This document shows, one piece after another, positions 28,255 through 37,132 of a stretch of DNA of 64,000 nt (the first letter of the stretch is position 1; the number at the start of each line of letters is the position of its first letter). This DNA is from Aeromonas veronii (GTDB taxonomy: Bacteria; Pseudomonadota; Gammaproteobacteria; Enterobacterales; Aeromonadaceae), in contig NZ_CP157875.1 of NCBI RefSeq assembly GCF_040215105.1, positions 2,905,501-2,969,500 on the forward strand, given 5' to 3'. The position numbers and the translations under genes were made by a program. Below the pieces are notes generated by a model that was not told where the DNA came from, ran no database searches, and saw only the letters and a program-made list of their open reading frames with translations.

Positions 28255-28650
28255 ATGAAACAGCCACATCTCGTGATTTCCAGCCTGGATCTCGATCGTA
28301 TCGAACAACTGCTCGGCAACCACCCCCAGCACCTGGCCCTGCAAGAGGAGCTGGATCGCGCCGAGATCCGTGAACCCGCCGACATGCCGCCGGACGTGGT
28401 CACCATGAACAGTACAGTTCGCTTTAAAATGCAAAATAACAACAGTGAATTCTGCCTGACTCTCGTTTACCCGAAGGATGCACTGGGTGACGAGACCAAG
28501 ATCTCGGTGATGGCGCCGGTCGGCAGCGCCCTGCTCGGGCTGAAGGTCGGTGACAGCATCGCCTGGCCAGGCCCCGCCGGTCGCACCATCCAGGTGGAGA
28601 TCCTGGACGTGGTCTATCAGCCCGAGCGCGCCGGCGAGCTGCATCGCTGA
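28255..28650 (+). CDS. rnk: Regulator of nucleoside diphosphate kinase
   Basis: Rnk is a small GreA/GreB-like protein that binds RNA polymerase and in E. coli affects nucleoside diphosphate kinase levels. The 131-residue product has the short N-terminal coiled-coil (SSLDLDRIEQLLGNH...LALQEELDRAEI) and the C-terminal FKBP-like GreA/B domain (VTMNSTVRFKMQNN, LTLVYPKDA, ISVMAPVGSALLGLKVGDSIAW). The start MKQPHLVISSLD at 28255 has AAGGAA upstream. It is separated from uhpA by a hairpin. Confidence 0.92.
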   Translation: MKQPHLVISSLDLDRIEQLLGNHPQHLALQEELDRAEIREPADMPPDVVTMNSTVRFKMQNNNSEFCLTLVYPKDALGDETKISVMAPVGSALLGLKVGDSIAWPGPAGRTIQVEILDVVYQPERAGELHR

Positions 28651-28659
28651 TCACCCAAG

Positions 28660-28684
28660 CGCCCTTCCCCCCTGCGGAAGGGCG
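28660..28684 (+). terminator. Hairpin downstream of rnk
   Basis: A perfect 9-bp stem, CGCCCTTCC with GGAAGGGCG, and a 7-nt loop lie 10 bases after the rnk stop. No U tract follows, so it may stabilise the 3' end or terminate weakly. Confidence 0.45.
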
Positions 28685-28823
28685 TACCGCCTGATCCGGA
28701 TCAAACTTCCCCCCCGTCCGGTCACTTATCTTGCTCACCGTTTGCCCTTTCCCTTGAGCCAAGGTGGCACCACGGGTATCTTGTTGGCCGCGCCAGCCCT
28801 GGCCACAGCTTCAGGCCGACACC

Positions 28824-29414
28824 ATGATAAACATTGCCCTCATCGACGATCACCAGATAGTCCGCTCCGGCTTCGCCCAACTGCTCAACCTGGAACCCGA
28901 CCTGCGGGTCGTCGCCGAATTCGGCTCGGCCGATGCCGCCCTCGCCGGTCTGCCCGGCAGCGGCGTCCAGCTCTGTGTGTGCGACATCTCCATGCCGGAC
29001 GGCTCAGGGTTGGAACTGCTCAGGCAACTCCCCTCCAGCCTCGCCGTGGTGATGCTGTCGGTGCACGACAGCCCGGCCCTGGTGGAGCAGGCCCTGCAGG
29101 CGGGAGCCAAGGGGTTTCTCTCCAAGCGCTGCAGCCCGGATGAGCTGATCGCCGCGGTGCGCACCGCCGCCCGGGGGGGCTGTTACCTGACCCCGGACAT
29201 CGCCCACAAGCTCGCCTGCAACAGCCGGGATCCCCTCACCAACCGGGAGCGGGAGGTGGCGCAGCTGCTGGCCCGCGGGCTGGAGGTCAAGGCCATCGCC
29301 GAGCAGCTCGGCCTCTCCCCCAAGACGGTGCACGTTCACCGCGCCAACCTGATGGACAAGCTCAAGGTCAGCAACAACGTGGAGCTGGCCCACCGCATGC
29401 TGGACAGCTGGTGA
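28824..29414 (+). CDS. uhpA: Hexose-phosphate response regulator UhpA
   Basis: UhpA activates the sugar-phosphate antiporter gene uhpT when phosphorylated by UhpB. The 196-residue protein equals E. coli UhpA in length. The receiver domain has D8-D9, phospho-acceptor D54 (VCDISMPDG) and lysine in FLSKRC. The LuxR-type HTH runs [19 protein letters not shown] to [19 protein letters not shown]. The start [17 protein letters not shown] at 28824 is chosen over an upstream in-frame ATG. Its stop overlaps the GTG of uhpB by 4 bases (GTGA). Confidence 0.93.
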   Translation: MINIALIDDHQIVRSGFAQLLNLEPDLRVVAEFGSADAALAGLPGSGVQLCVCDISMPDGSGLELLRQLPSSLAVVMLSVHDSPALVEQALQAGAKGFLSKRCSPDELIAAVRTAARGGCYLTPDIAHKLACNSRDPLTNREREVAQLLARGLEVKAIAEQLGLSPKTVHVHRANLMDKLKVSNNVELAHRMLDSW

Positions 29415-30961
29415 TCCCCCGTCTCGCCAGCTATGCCGCCATCTCGCTGGCGGCCAGCTTCATCTTCGCCGCCGGCTGGTTCTGCCTCTGGAGCATCGGC
29501 CTGCACCTGGTGGAGAACCCGGCCCTGGCGGTATTGCTGTTCCCCTTCGGCCTTCGCCTCGGCCTGCTGCTGCAAAGCCCGCTCCCCTACTGGCCACCGC
29601 TGCTATTGTGCGAGGCCCTGCTGCTCTACTGGCTCGACAGGGAGGTCGGGATCCCCCTGTGGCCATGGATAGAAGCCGGCAGCCTGCTCACCCTGGTGCC
29701 CCTGCTCATCGCCCGTCGCCAGCCGGTGCGCAACGACTGGCAGCAACTGCTGGTGCTGCTCGCCACCGTCACCGCGGCGGCCCTGCTGCAATCCCTGATC
29801 TGGCATCTGGCCGGGGAGGCGGCGCTCACCGCCCTGCTGCTGACCCTGACCGGCGGGCTCACGCTCACCTCCACCTGCATGCTGATCTGGCACTATCTCA
29901 CCCGCGCCACCTGGGTGCCCCTCGGCCCCGCCCTCATCGATCAGCCGGTAGACTGGCGCTTTCGTCACCTGTTCTGGTATCTGCTGCTGTTCGTGCTGAG
30001 CCTCGGGTTGCAGCTCGGCCTGCCGGACTCCCTGGTGCGCTTCACGCCGTTCTGCCTCGCCATACCCATCATGGCCATGGCCTGGCGCTACGGCTGGCAA
30101 GGCGCCTTGCTCGCCACCCTGATGAACACGGTGGCGCTGATGGCGGGCCAGGCCTGGCACGAGCACCCGCTGGATCTGCTGCTCTCCCTGCTGGCCCAGA
30201 GTCTGACCGGTCTGCTGCTCGGCGCCGGGATCCAGCGCCAGCGTGAACTCAACCAGGCACTCACTCAGCAGCTCGCCCACAATCGCCAGCTCACCGAGCG
30301 ATTGCTGGAGACCGAGGAGTGCATCCGTAAAGAGGTGGCCCGGGAGCTGCACGACGATATCGGCCAGACCATCACGGCCATTCGCACCCAGGCGGGCATA
30401 GTGCGGCGCCTCGCACCGGACAACCCCGGTGTCGGCCAGAGCAGCGCCCTCATCGACACCCTGTCGCTCGGCATCTATGACGCGGTGCGCGGCCTGCTCG
30501 GTCGCCTGCGCCCCCGTCAACTCGACGACATGAGCCTGAAGCAGGCAGTGCAGGGGTTGCTGCGGGAGCTGGAACTGGAGCGCCGCGGCATCGTCACCCG
30601 CCTCGAGTGGCAGCTCGGGGACAGCGATCTCTCCGATGCCCAGCGGGTCACCCTGTTTCGGGTCTGCCAGGAGGGGCTCAACAACGTGGTCAAGCATGCC
30701 AACGCCAGCTCGGTGCGCATCCAGGCCTGTCAGCAGGGTGGCCAGCTGCAGCTGCAACTGGAAGACGACGGCTGCGGTCTGCCCGAACACACGCCCCAGG
30801 GTTATGGCCTGCTCGGCATCCGCGAGCGGGTACAGGCGCTCGGGGGCAGGTTGCAGCTCTCCTGCCTGCACGGCACCCAGCTGACGCTCTCGCTGCCCAG
30901 CCGCAAACGGGAGGGCCGGATGCGTGACCTTCGACACCCACGCAGGACTCCTTCATGCTGA
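29411..30961 (+). CDS. uhpB: Sensor histidine kinase UhpB
   Basis: UhpB is the inner-membrane kinase/phosphatase of the glucose-6-phosphate response, working with UhpC. The 516-residue protein has a MASE1-type block of about eight transmembrane segments (residues 1-285). The HisKA_3 dimerisation domain has the phospho-His in [18 protein letters not shown]. The HATPase domain contains [26 protein letters not shown] and [16 protein letters not shown]. Translation starts at GTG 29411, coupled to uhpA. The end overlaps uhpC by 7 bases. Confidence 0.92.
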   Translation: MIPRLASYAAISLAASFIFAAGWFCLWSIGLHLVENPALAVLLFPFGLRLGLLLQSPLPYWPPLLLCEALLLYWLDREVGIPLWPWIEAGSLLTLVPLLIARRQPVRNDWQQLLVLLATVTAAALLQSLIWHLAGEAALTALLLTLTGGLTLTSTCMLIWHYLTRATWVPLGPALIDQPVDWRFRHLFWYLLLFVLSLGLQLGLPDSLVRFTPFCLAIPIMAMAWRYGWQGALLATLMNTVALMAGQAWHEHPLDLLLSLLAQSLTGLLLGAGIQRQRELNQALTQQLAHNRQLTERLLETEECIRKEVARELHDDIGQTITAIRTQAGIVRRLAPDNPGVGQSSALIDTLSLGIYDAVRGLLGRLRPRQLDDMSLKQAVQGLLRELELERRGIVTRLEWQLGDSDLSDAQRVTLFRVCQEGLNNVVKHANASSVRIQACQQGGQLQLQLEDDGCGLPEHTPQGYGLLGIRERVQALGGRLQLSCLHGTQLTLSLPSRKREGRMRDLRHPRRTPSC

Positions 30962-32289
30962 ATTTCATCAAGAGCCACCCTCCCGCACCGCCGCTGCGGG
31001 ACAAACGCGAGATAGACGCCACCTATCGCCACTGGCGCATCCACCTGCTGCTGACCATGTATCTGGGCTATGCGGTCTTCTATTTCACCCGCAAGAGCTT
31101 CAACTTCGCCATGCCGGAGATGCTGGCCCAGGGCCTGCTGGACAAGGCCGACATCGGCCTGCTCGGCACCCTGTTCTACCTCACCTACGGGGTGTCCAAG
31201 TTCCTCTCCGGCATCATCAGCGACAGGGCCAATCCCCGCTATTTCATGGGCATCGGGCTGATGGCGACCGGGGTCATCAACATACTGTTCGGGCTGTCGT
31301 CATCGCTGTGGCTGTTCGCGGCCCTGATGGCGGCCAACGCCTTCTTCCAGGGCTGGGGCTGGCCCCCCTGCTCCAAGCTGCTCACCAGCTGGTATTCGCG
31401 TACCGAACGCGGCGCCTGGTGGTCGGTCTGGAACACGGCGCACAACGTGGGCGGCGCCCTCATTCCCCTCATCGTCAGCACCATCGCCCTGCAGCATGGC
31501 TGGCGCTACGGCATGATAGTGCCCGGCCTCCTCGCCATTGTGGCGGGACTCTTCCTCTGCTGGCGGCTGCGGGATACCCCGAACACCCTGGGACTGCCCA
31601 CCGTGGGACAATGGCGAAACGATGCGCTGGAAATCGCCCAGCAGACCCAGGATACCGGCCTCACCCCGCGCCAGATCCTGCGCAAATACGTGCTCGGCAA
31701 CCCCTATATCTGGCTGCTGGCCTGCTGTTACGTGCTGGTCTACGTGGTGCGCACCGCCATCAATGACTGGGGCAACCTCTACATGACCGAGCAACGCGGC
31801 TTCAACCTGATGAGCGCCAATTCGGCCATCTCCATGTTCGAGGTGGGCGGATTCATCGGCGCCCTGGTGGCGGGCTGGGGATCGGACAAGCTGTTCAACG
31901 GCAACCGGGGTCCCATGAACCTCATCTTCGCGGTGGGGATACTGCTCTCGGTGGGCTCCCTGTGGCTGATGCCCTTCTTCAGCTATGTGATGCAGGCGGC
32001 CTGCTTCTTCACCATCGGCTTCTTCGTGTTCGGGCCCCAGATGCTGATCGGCATGGCGGCCGCCGAGTGTTCCCACAAGGACTGCGCCGGAGCCGCCACC
32101 GGCTTCGTCGGCCTGTTTGCCTACATGGGGGCGGCGCTGGCGGGCTATCCCCTGGCCCGGGTGCTGGAGATCTGGCACTGGAACGGCTTCTTCGTGGTGA
32201 TCTCGGTAGCGGCCGGGGTCTCGGCCCTGCTGCTGCTCCCCTTCCTCAAGGCCCAGGCGCCGAGGCTCCCCATCACAGCCCTGAGCTGA
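30955..32289 (+). CDS. uhpC: Hexose-phosphate sensor UhpC (MFS, organophosphate:Pi antiporter family)
   Basis: UhpC is a transporter-like receptor that senses external glucose-6-phosphate and activates UhpB. The 444-residue protein has 12 predicted transmembrane segments and OPA-family motifs ([60 protein letters not shown]). The charged middle loop includes [14 protein letters not shown]. Adjacent uhpA and uhpB favour UhpC over UhpT. No uhpT follows: after 442 bp a GlnH-type gene begins. Confidence 0.9.
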   Translation: MLNFIKSHPPAPPLRDKREIDATYRHWRIHLLLTMYLGYAVFYFTRKSFNFAMPEMLAQGLLDKADIGLLGTLFYLTYGVSKFLSGIISDRANPRYFMGIGLMATGVINILFGLSSSLWLFAALMAANAFFQGWGWPPCSKLLTSWYSRTERGAWWSVWNTAHNVGGALIPLIVSTIALQHGWRYGMIVPGLLAIVAGLFLCWRLRDTPNTLGLPTVGQWRNDALEIAQQTQDTGLTPRQILRKYVLGNPYIWLLACCYVLVYVVRTAINDWGNLYMTEQRGFNLMSANSAISMFEVGGFIGALVAGWGSDKLFNGNRGPMNLIFAVGILLSVGSLWLMPFFSYVMQAACFFTIGFFVFGPQMLIGMAAAECSHKDCAGAATGFVGLFAYMGAALAGYPLARVLEIWHWNGFFVVISVAAGVSALLLLPFLKAQAPRLPITALS

Positions 32290-32731
32290 GCCGTGACACG
32301 TCCTCCTCCACAGGCAGGACATCGTCATCAAGGGATAGCCACCACCCGACTGCCAGTGTCATCCGGCGACACAATACGGGTGAAACAAGCTCGTTTGATC
32401 CCCGCAAGCCGGGGGAAAGTGGCACAAAACGACCTCGACGGCGTTTTGCACTTGAACCCGCGCGCTTAGATAGATATGTTGTTTTCGTGTGCTTTTATGA
32501 GTCAAGCCACGAGGGAAAAGTGCGACTAACTTATTGAGTCTTCTAGCACAATCAAGTTTTGGTACATTTTTCACTCAGCAGACCATTCATAGAATCTCAT
32601 ATGGGGCTTTTGCCCGACCCAAGACAATAATCCTGTCTTGCCTGTTGCCGGATGCAGCAGTCTCTTGTGCCATGGAGTCGCACGGGAGCAGGTTCAAGGC
32701 CGAACACACTTTCGACAGAGACGTCACCGAT
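32290..32731. other. Intergenic region between uhpC and glnH
   Basis: 442 bp without a convincing gene. It is less GC-rich than its neighbours from about 32470 on. A weak sigma-70-like set ends in TAGAAT at about 32591 and could serve glnH. In-frame codons continue upstream of the glnH start but look non-coding. Confidence 0.5.
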
Positions 32732-33520
32732 ATGATCAAAAAACTCATTCTCTCTACCCTGCTGCTGTGCGGGCTGGCCAACGCCGCTCCCAGCTCCACC
32801 CTGGACGCCGTGCTGGAGCGCGGTGTACTGCGGGTCGGCTTCGACGCCGGCTATCAACCCTTCGAAATGACCAACAAGCAGGGCCAATACATCGGCTTTG
32901 ACGTGGATCTCGCCAAGATGGTCGCCAAGGAGATGGGCGTGAAGGTGGAGTTCGTCAACACCGCCTGGGACGGCATCATCCCGGCCCTCTTGACCGACAA
33001 GTTCGACGTCATCATGGGCGGCATGACGGTCACTCCCCAGCGCAACCTGCGCGTCAACTTCGCCGATCCCTACATCGTCGTCGGCCAGACCATCGTCCTG
33101 CGCAAGGACAAAGCGAACGAGATCAAATCCTTCCAGGACTTGAACGACCCCAAATACAAGATCGCAGTCAAGCTCGGCACCACCGGCGAACAGGCGGTCA
33201 AGCGCATGATCCCGAAAGCCACCCTGCTGCAGTTTGAAACCCAGGATGACGCCAAGCTGGAAGTGATCAACGGCAAGGTCGATGCCTTCATCTATGACCT
33301 GCCCTACAACGCCATCTTCGCCTCCCAGAATGCCGGCGCCGTGGTGCACCTGGACAAGCCGTTCACCTTCGAGCCGCTGGCCTGGGCCATCCGCAAAGGC
33401 GATCAGGACACCCTCAACTGGTTCAACAACTACCTGCGCCAAATCAAGGGCGACGGCAGCTACGACCGTCTCTACAAGAAGTGGTTTGAATCCACTACCT
33501 GGCTCAATCAGCTCAAGTAA
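32732..33520 (+). CDS. glnH: Amino-acid ABC transporter substrate-binding protein (GlnH-like)
   Basis: A 262-residue periplasmic binding protein that delivers a polar amino acid to the permease downstream. The signal peptide MIKKLILSTLLLCGLANA is cut before APSSTLDAVLERGVLRVGFD. The family hallmarks are GFDVDLAKMVAKEMGVKVEFV, WDGIIPALLTDKFDVIMGGMTVTPQR, KLGTTGEQAVKR and WFESTTWLNQLK. Glutamine, glutamate or another polar amino acid could be the ligand; the name follows the nearest type. A hairpin sits between this gene and the permease. Confidence 0.85.
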   Translation: MIKKLILSTLLLCGLANAAPSSTLDAVLERGVLRVGFDAGYQPFEMTNKQGQYIGFDVDLAKMVAKEMGVKVEFVNTAWDGIIPALLTDKFDVIMGGMTVTPQRNLRVNFADPYIVVGQTIVLRKDKANEIKSFQDLNDPKYKIAVKLGTTGEQAVKRMIPKATLLQFETQDDAKLEVINGKVDAFIYDLPYNAIFASQNAGAVVHLDKPFTFEPLAWAIRKGDQDTLNWFNNYLRQIKGDGSYDRLYKKWFESTTWLNQLK

Positions 33521-33528
33521 CACCTCTC

Positions 33529-33550
33529 AAGGGGCGGTCCGCCGCCCCTT
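33529..33550 (+). other. Intercistronic stem-loop after glnH
   Basis: AAGGGGCGG and CCGCCCCTT pair around TCCG nine bases after the glnH stop, without a T run. Such hairpins stabilise the binding-protein mRNA or partly terminate it, giving more binding protein than permease. Confidence 0.6.
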
Positions 33551-33592
33551 CACGCAGACCCCCACACAATAACGACAAGAGAGGTTGTGACA

Positions 33593-34564
33593 GTGATCAA
33601 CCCCAAACCCGCAAGACAGATGGAAAAACAACCCAATCAGCTGCTCTGGCAAGGCGTTTTCCTGCTGATGCTGCTGGCCGCCATCTTCGGCATCTACAAG
33701 GCCGTACAGGCGGTGGATTACACCTGGCGCTGGGAGCGTATTCCCCAATACATCGCCTACCAGGCCGAACAGAAACATTTCGCCGAATTTGATGGCACCG
33801 TGGTCGCCGAGAAGGGTCAGCTCTTCCTGCAAGACGATGCCGATGCCAGCCGTCGCCAGGCCATTGCCCCCCAGGGTGCACAAGTGGCCGAAGGGGATAC
33901 CATCTTCCTTGGCGATACGCTCGATTCCCAACTCAGCTGGACCGCCGGCCCCATCGCCTGGGGCGTCTGGGTCACGGTCAAACTCTCCCTGGTGGCCGGA
34001 GTCTTCGCCATCCTGCTGGGCACCCTGGCAGGGCTGGCCCGACTCTCCCCCAACCCCGCCCTGCGTAACCTGGCGGTGACCTATGTGGAGCTCATCCGTG
34101 GCACCCCGCTGCTGGTGCAGATCTTCATCGTCTACTTCTTTATCGGCACCGTATTGAATCTGGATCGCTTCACCGCCGGGGTGGCGGCGCTGGCTGTGTT
34201 TACCGGTGCCTATGTGGCAGAAATCGTGCGCGCCGGCATCAGCTCCATCCACAAGGGGCAGATGGAGGCAGGCCGCAGCCTCGGCATGACCTCGGCCCAG
34301 ACCATGCGTTACGTGATCCTGCCCCAGGCCTTCAAGCGCGTACTGCCACCGCTGGCGGGCCAGTTCATCAACCTCATCAAGGACTCCTCCCTGGTCTCCG
34401 TCATCTCCATCACGGATTTGACCAAGGCCGGGCGCGAGGTGGTGAGCTCCACCTTCAGCCCGTTCGAGGTGTGGTTCACCGTGGCCCTGCTCTATCTGGT
34501 GCTCACCGGTACCCTCTCCTTCCTGGTCCGCCGTCTCGAGGTGAAATATGCGAAAAGCAACTGA
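33593..34564 (+). CDS. glnP: Amino-acid ABC transporter permease with extended N-terminal periplasmic region
   Basis: A 323-residue inner-membrane permease of the His/Glu/Gln/Arg family. The first helix (about 20-38) is followed by about 75 residues of soluble sequence (FAEFDGTVVAEKGQLFLQDD to DTIFLGDTLD). The canonical core follows: VWVTVKLSLVAGVFAILLG, VELIRGTPLLVQIFIVYFF and the EAA loop EAGRSLGMTSAQTMRYVILPQA. E. coli GlnP is about 219 residues, so the segment is an insertion or extension. GTG 33593 is chosen because GAGAGG lies 8 bases upstream; GTG 33587 and ATG 33620 are alternatives. Confidence 0.85.
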   Translation: MINPKPARQMEKQPNQLLWQGVFLLMLLAAIFGIYKAVQAVDYTWRWERIPQYIAYQAEQKHFAEFDGTVVAEKGQLFLQDDADASRRQAIAPQGAQVAEGDTIFLGDTLDSQLSWTAGPIAWGVWVTVKLSLVAGVFAILLGTLAGLARLSPNPALRNLAVTYVELIRGTPLLVQIFIVYFFIGTVLNLDRFTAGVAALAVFTGAYVAEIVRAGISSIHKGQMEAGRSLGMTSAQTMRYVILPQAFKRVLPPLAGQFINLIKDSSLVSVISITDLTKAGREVVSSTFSPFEVWFTVALLYLVLTGTLSFLVRRLEVKYAKSN

Positions 34565-34626
34565 TATGCAAACCCGACCGCGGTCGAGACCCCGCACCTT
34601 CCTCGTCCATCCGCTGGAGGTGACAC

Positions 34627-35370
34627 ATGCAGAAAGCCACTGATCCCATCATCAAGGCGACGGGCGTCGAGAAGTTTTACGGCAGCGAGGTTCATGCTCT
34701 CAAGAACGTCAGCACCCAGGTAGCCGAGGGGGAAGTCGTGGTGATCGTGGGCCCGAGCGGCTCGGGAAAATCCACCTTCCTGCGCACCCTCAACCAGCTC
34801 GAAACCATCAACGACGGCCACATCGTCGTGGACGGCATCAGCCTGACCGAGCCCGGGGACGTGAACAAGCTGCGGGAAGAGGTGGGCATGGTGTTCCAGT
34901 CCTTCAACCTCTTCCCCCACCTCAGTGTGCTGGACAACATCAGTCTGGCCCCCCAGAAGGTGCGCGGCCTCTCCCGAAAGGAGGCTGAGGAGAGAGCCAA
35001 GGCGCTGCTGCTCAAGGTCGGCCTCTCCAACAAGGCCCAGAGCTACCCGTCCCAGCTCTCCGGTGGTCAACAGCAACGGGTGGCCATCGCCCGGGCGCTG
35101 GCCATGCAGCCGCGCATCATGCTGTTCGACGAACCCACCAGCGCGCTGGATCCCGAGATGGTGGGAGAGGTGCTGGACGTGATGAAGGGGTTGGCGAAAG
35201 AGGGCATGACCATGGTGGTGGTGACCCACGAGATGGGCTTCGCCCGCGAGGTCGCCGACCGGGTGCTGTTCATGGAGAGCGGCGAGCTGTTGGTGGACGA
35301 GAAGCCCGGCGATTTCTTCGACAATCCCCCTTCCCCGCGCCTGCGCCAGTTCCTGAGCCAGGTGCTGTAA
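34627..35370 (+). CDS. glnQ: Amino-acid ABC transporter ATP-binding protein
   Basis: A 247-residue ATPase of the polar-amino-acid transporter class. It has Walker [20 protein letters not shown]-loop [17 protein letters not shown], signature [19 protein letters not shown], Walker [14 protein letters not shown] and the switch histidine in [15 protein letters not shown]. It starts 62 bp after the permease with GGAGGT upstream and is followed by a terminator, closing the glnHPQ operon. Confidence 0.93.
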   Translation: MQKATDPIIKATGVEKFYGSEVHALKNVSTQVAEGEVVVIVGPSGSGKSTFLRTLNQLETINDGHIVVDGISLTEPGDVNKLREEVGMVFQSFNLFPHLSVLDNISLAPQKVRGLSRKEAEERAKALLLKVGLSNKAQSYPSQLSGGQQQRVAIARALAMQPRIMLFDEPTSALDPEMVGEVLDVMKGLAKEGMTMVVVTHEMGFAREVADRVLFMESGELLVDEKPGDFFDNPPSPRLRQFLSQVL

Positions 35371-35390
35371 CACGGCATCGCCGAACACCA

Positions 35391-35414
35391 CAGAGGGAGC
35401 CTTGGCTCCCTCTG
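35391..35414 (+). terminator. Terminator of the glnHPQ operon
   Basis: CAGAGGGAGCC and GGCTCCCTCTG form an 11-bp stem with a 2-nt apex, followed by CCTTAT, 20 bases after glnQ. The stem is strong but the U tract is poor. Confidence 0.65.
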
Positions 35415-35512
35415 CCTTATGCACCAGCCCATCATCCGCCGCGCTGGCCCCATGAAATGTTAATGAAATTTTACATTTATTCGGTATGCTGGGAGCCAAC
35501 TGGTCCAACCGG

Positions 35513-36361
35513 ATGGCTGACATGGATGTCCAACTACTGCTGCTCTACCTCTCCCCCCTCTTCCTCGGCTTTGTCGTCTGGGAGATGCTCTACCTGCGCA
35601 AGCATGGCACCGCCTTTCCGAGCGCCGCTTATCAATGGCGGGATCTGTTCGCCAACGCCTCCCTGGCGCTGATGCACCAAGGAGGGGATGCACTGGCGGC
35701 CATCGCCATCACCTATCTCTACGACGGCCTCTGGGGCTGGCGCCTGTTCGACATCGAACTCAATGTCTGGAGCCTGCTGCTGCTCTTCCTGCTGCAGGAT
35801 CTCTGCTATTGGCTGTTCCACTTCGCCAGCCACCATGTGCGCTGGCTCTGGGCCTCCCACGTGGTGCATCACAGCTCGGAGCGCCTCAACCTCTCCACCG
35901 CCTTTCGTCAGAGCCTGATGTATCCGGTCTCCGGCATGTGGCTGTTCTGGATCCCCATGATACTCATCGGCTTCCCGCCCGAGGCCGTAGTCGCCACCGT
36001 GCTGCTGAGCCTGGGCTTCCAGTTCTTCGTTCACACCCAGGTGGTGGGCAAGCTCGGCTGGCTCGAGGCGTTCTTCAACACCCCCTCCCACCACAGGGTG
36101 CATCATGCCAGCAATGCCAAGTACATCGATCGCAACTTCGCCGGCGTGCTCATCATCTGGGACAGGCTGTTTGGCACCTTCGTGGAAGAAGACCCGGCCG
36201 AGCCATGTCGTTTCGGCATCACCAAGCCCATCCACAGCTTCAACCCGCTCACCCTCACCTTCCACGAGTGGCGCGACATGCTAAGAGACGCCCGTGGTCT
36301 GCCCTGGCGAGCACGGTTCAAGGTGCTGTTCGGCAAGCCGGCCGGCCCATCCGCCTCCTGA
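35513..36361 (+). CDS. Sterol desaturase / fatty acid hydroxylase superfamily protein
   Basis: A 282-residue membrane protein with the eight-histidine di-iron signature of the fatty acid hydroxylase superfamily: HFASHH (HX3HH), HVVHHSSE (HX2HH) and HHRVHHA (HHX2HH). It has four or five hydrophobic helices, about 5-22, 45-60, 75-100 and 140-175. Substrates of bacterial members include hopanoids, lipids and carotenoids; none can be assigned here. Start choices are 35486, 35513 and 35522, none with a clear ribosome site. It is convergent with the lipoprotein gene. Confidence 0.85.
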   Translation: MADMDVQLLLLYLSPLFLGFVVWEMLYLRKHGTAFPSAAYQWRDLFANASLALMHQGGDALAAIAITYLYDGLWGWRLFDIELNVWSLLLLFLLQDLCYWLFHFASHHVRWLWASHVVHHSSERLNLSTAFRQSLMYPVSGMWLFWIPMILIGFPPEAVVATVLLSLGFQFFVHTQVVGKLGWLEAFFNTPSHHRVHHASNAKYIDRNFAGVLIIWDRLFGTFVEEDPAEPCRFGITKPIHSFNPLTLTFHEWRDMLRDARGLPWRARFKVLFGKPAGPSAS

Positions 36362-36382
36362 GCCGGTTCAGCGTTGGAAAGA

Positions 36383-36410
36383 AATGAGGCCACCCAAGGG
36401 TGGCCTCATC
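36383..36410. terminator. Bidirectional terminator between convergent genes
   Basis: ATGAGGCCACCC and GGGTGGCCTCAT pair in a 12-bp stem. On the minus strand TTCTTTCC follows, on the plus strand CACAAC. It lies 22 bp after the desaturase-family stop and 22 bp beyond the lipoprotein stop. Confidence 0.75.
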
Positions 36411-36431
36411 ACAACGAAGTCAGCTGGCGGC

Positions 36432-36974
36432 TCAACGCCCGGCCAGTACCCGCTTGGTCTGCTTGACCCAGTCGGACACTCGCCCCTGCTGGGAATAACC
36501 TTGCCAGATCTGCTCCCACTGGGCAGGGCTCAAGGGGCGACCCAGTCTGCGCTGCACCCCGGCGTAGAGGTAATCGTGGGCCGTGGTACGGGCCTGGGCC
36601 GAGGTGAGGAACTTGGAGACGGGATCCGTCAGGCGCACGTCCCGCATGCCGAGCAACGGGTAGTCGCTGTGCACGGCGGCCAGCATGGTCTCGCGCATGG
36701 CGGATTCGATGTAACCCCGGGCAAACAGGGCCGTCACCGACTCGAGCGACCCTTGATCCGGGCCATGGTACTCCTCGTCGAACACCGGATTCGGCTCAGC
36801 CACGGCGCTTTGTACCACCGCATCGGGATCGGGCTGGGGCGCCACCACGGCAGCCTTGGGGGCGGCGGGTTTGGGTGTGGCGGCAGGCTTTTGCGGCGCG
36901 CTCTGGCTACAGGCCCCGAGGGCAAGGGCCAGGGCCACACAGCCAAGGGCACGGGAATAAGACGGCATCTTCAT
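36432..36974 (-). CDS. Predicted lipoprotein of unknown function
   Basis: A 180-residue protein with a lipoprotein signal (MKMPSYSRALGCVALALALGAC, lipobox LGAC). A Pro/Ala/Lys-rich linker (about 27-50) follows, then a mostly helical domain with ALFARGYIESAMRETMLAAV, AQARTTAHDYLYAGVQRRLG and QWEQIWQGYSQQGRVSDWVK. No family is recognised. The start at 36974 has AGGAGT upstream; a much longer reading frame through 37454 is antisense noise. It is monocistronic. Confidence 0.75.
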   Translation of the reverse strand: MKMPSYSRALGCVALALALGACSQSAPQKPAATPKPAAPKAAVVAPQPDPDAVVQSAVAEPNPVFDEEYHGPDQGSLESVTALFARGYIESAMRETMLAAVHSDYPLLGMRDVRLTDPVSKFLTSAQARTTAHDYLYAGVQRRLGRPLSPAQWEQIWQGYSQQGRVSDWVKQTKRVLAGR

Positions 36975-37080
36975 GACTCCTGAACGACCTTCTCGGTCAC
37001 TATGGTTTCCATTCATGGGTTCCACTTGGCCAGGCAACTTGTCGCCCGGCCCCTGCAAGGGGTATGCGCGCATAATATCG

Positions 37081-37107
37081 AAAAATGGCCCATACAGGGC
37101 CATTTTT
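37081..37107 (-). terminator. Terminator of paeA
   Basis: AAAAATGGCCC and GGGCCATTTTT form a stem flanked by A and T runs, 26 bases after the paeA stop on the minus strand. Confidence 0.88.
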
Positions 37108-37132
37108 ATCCACCGGCATGAGTGTCCGCCAC

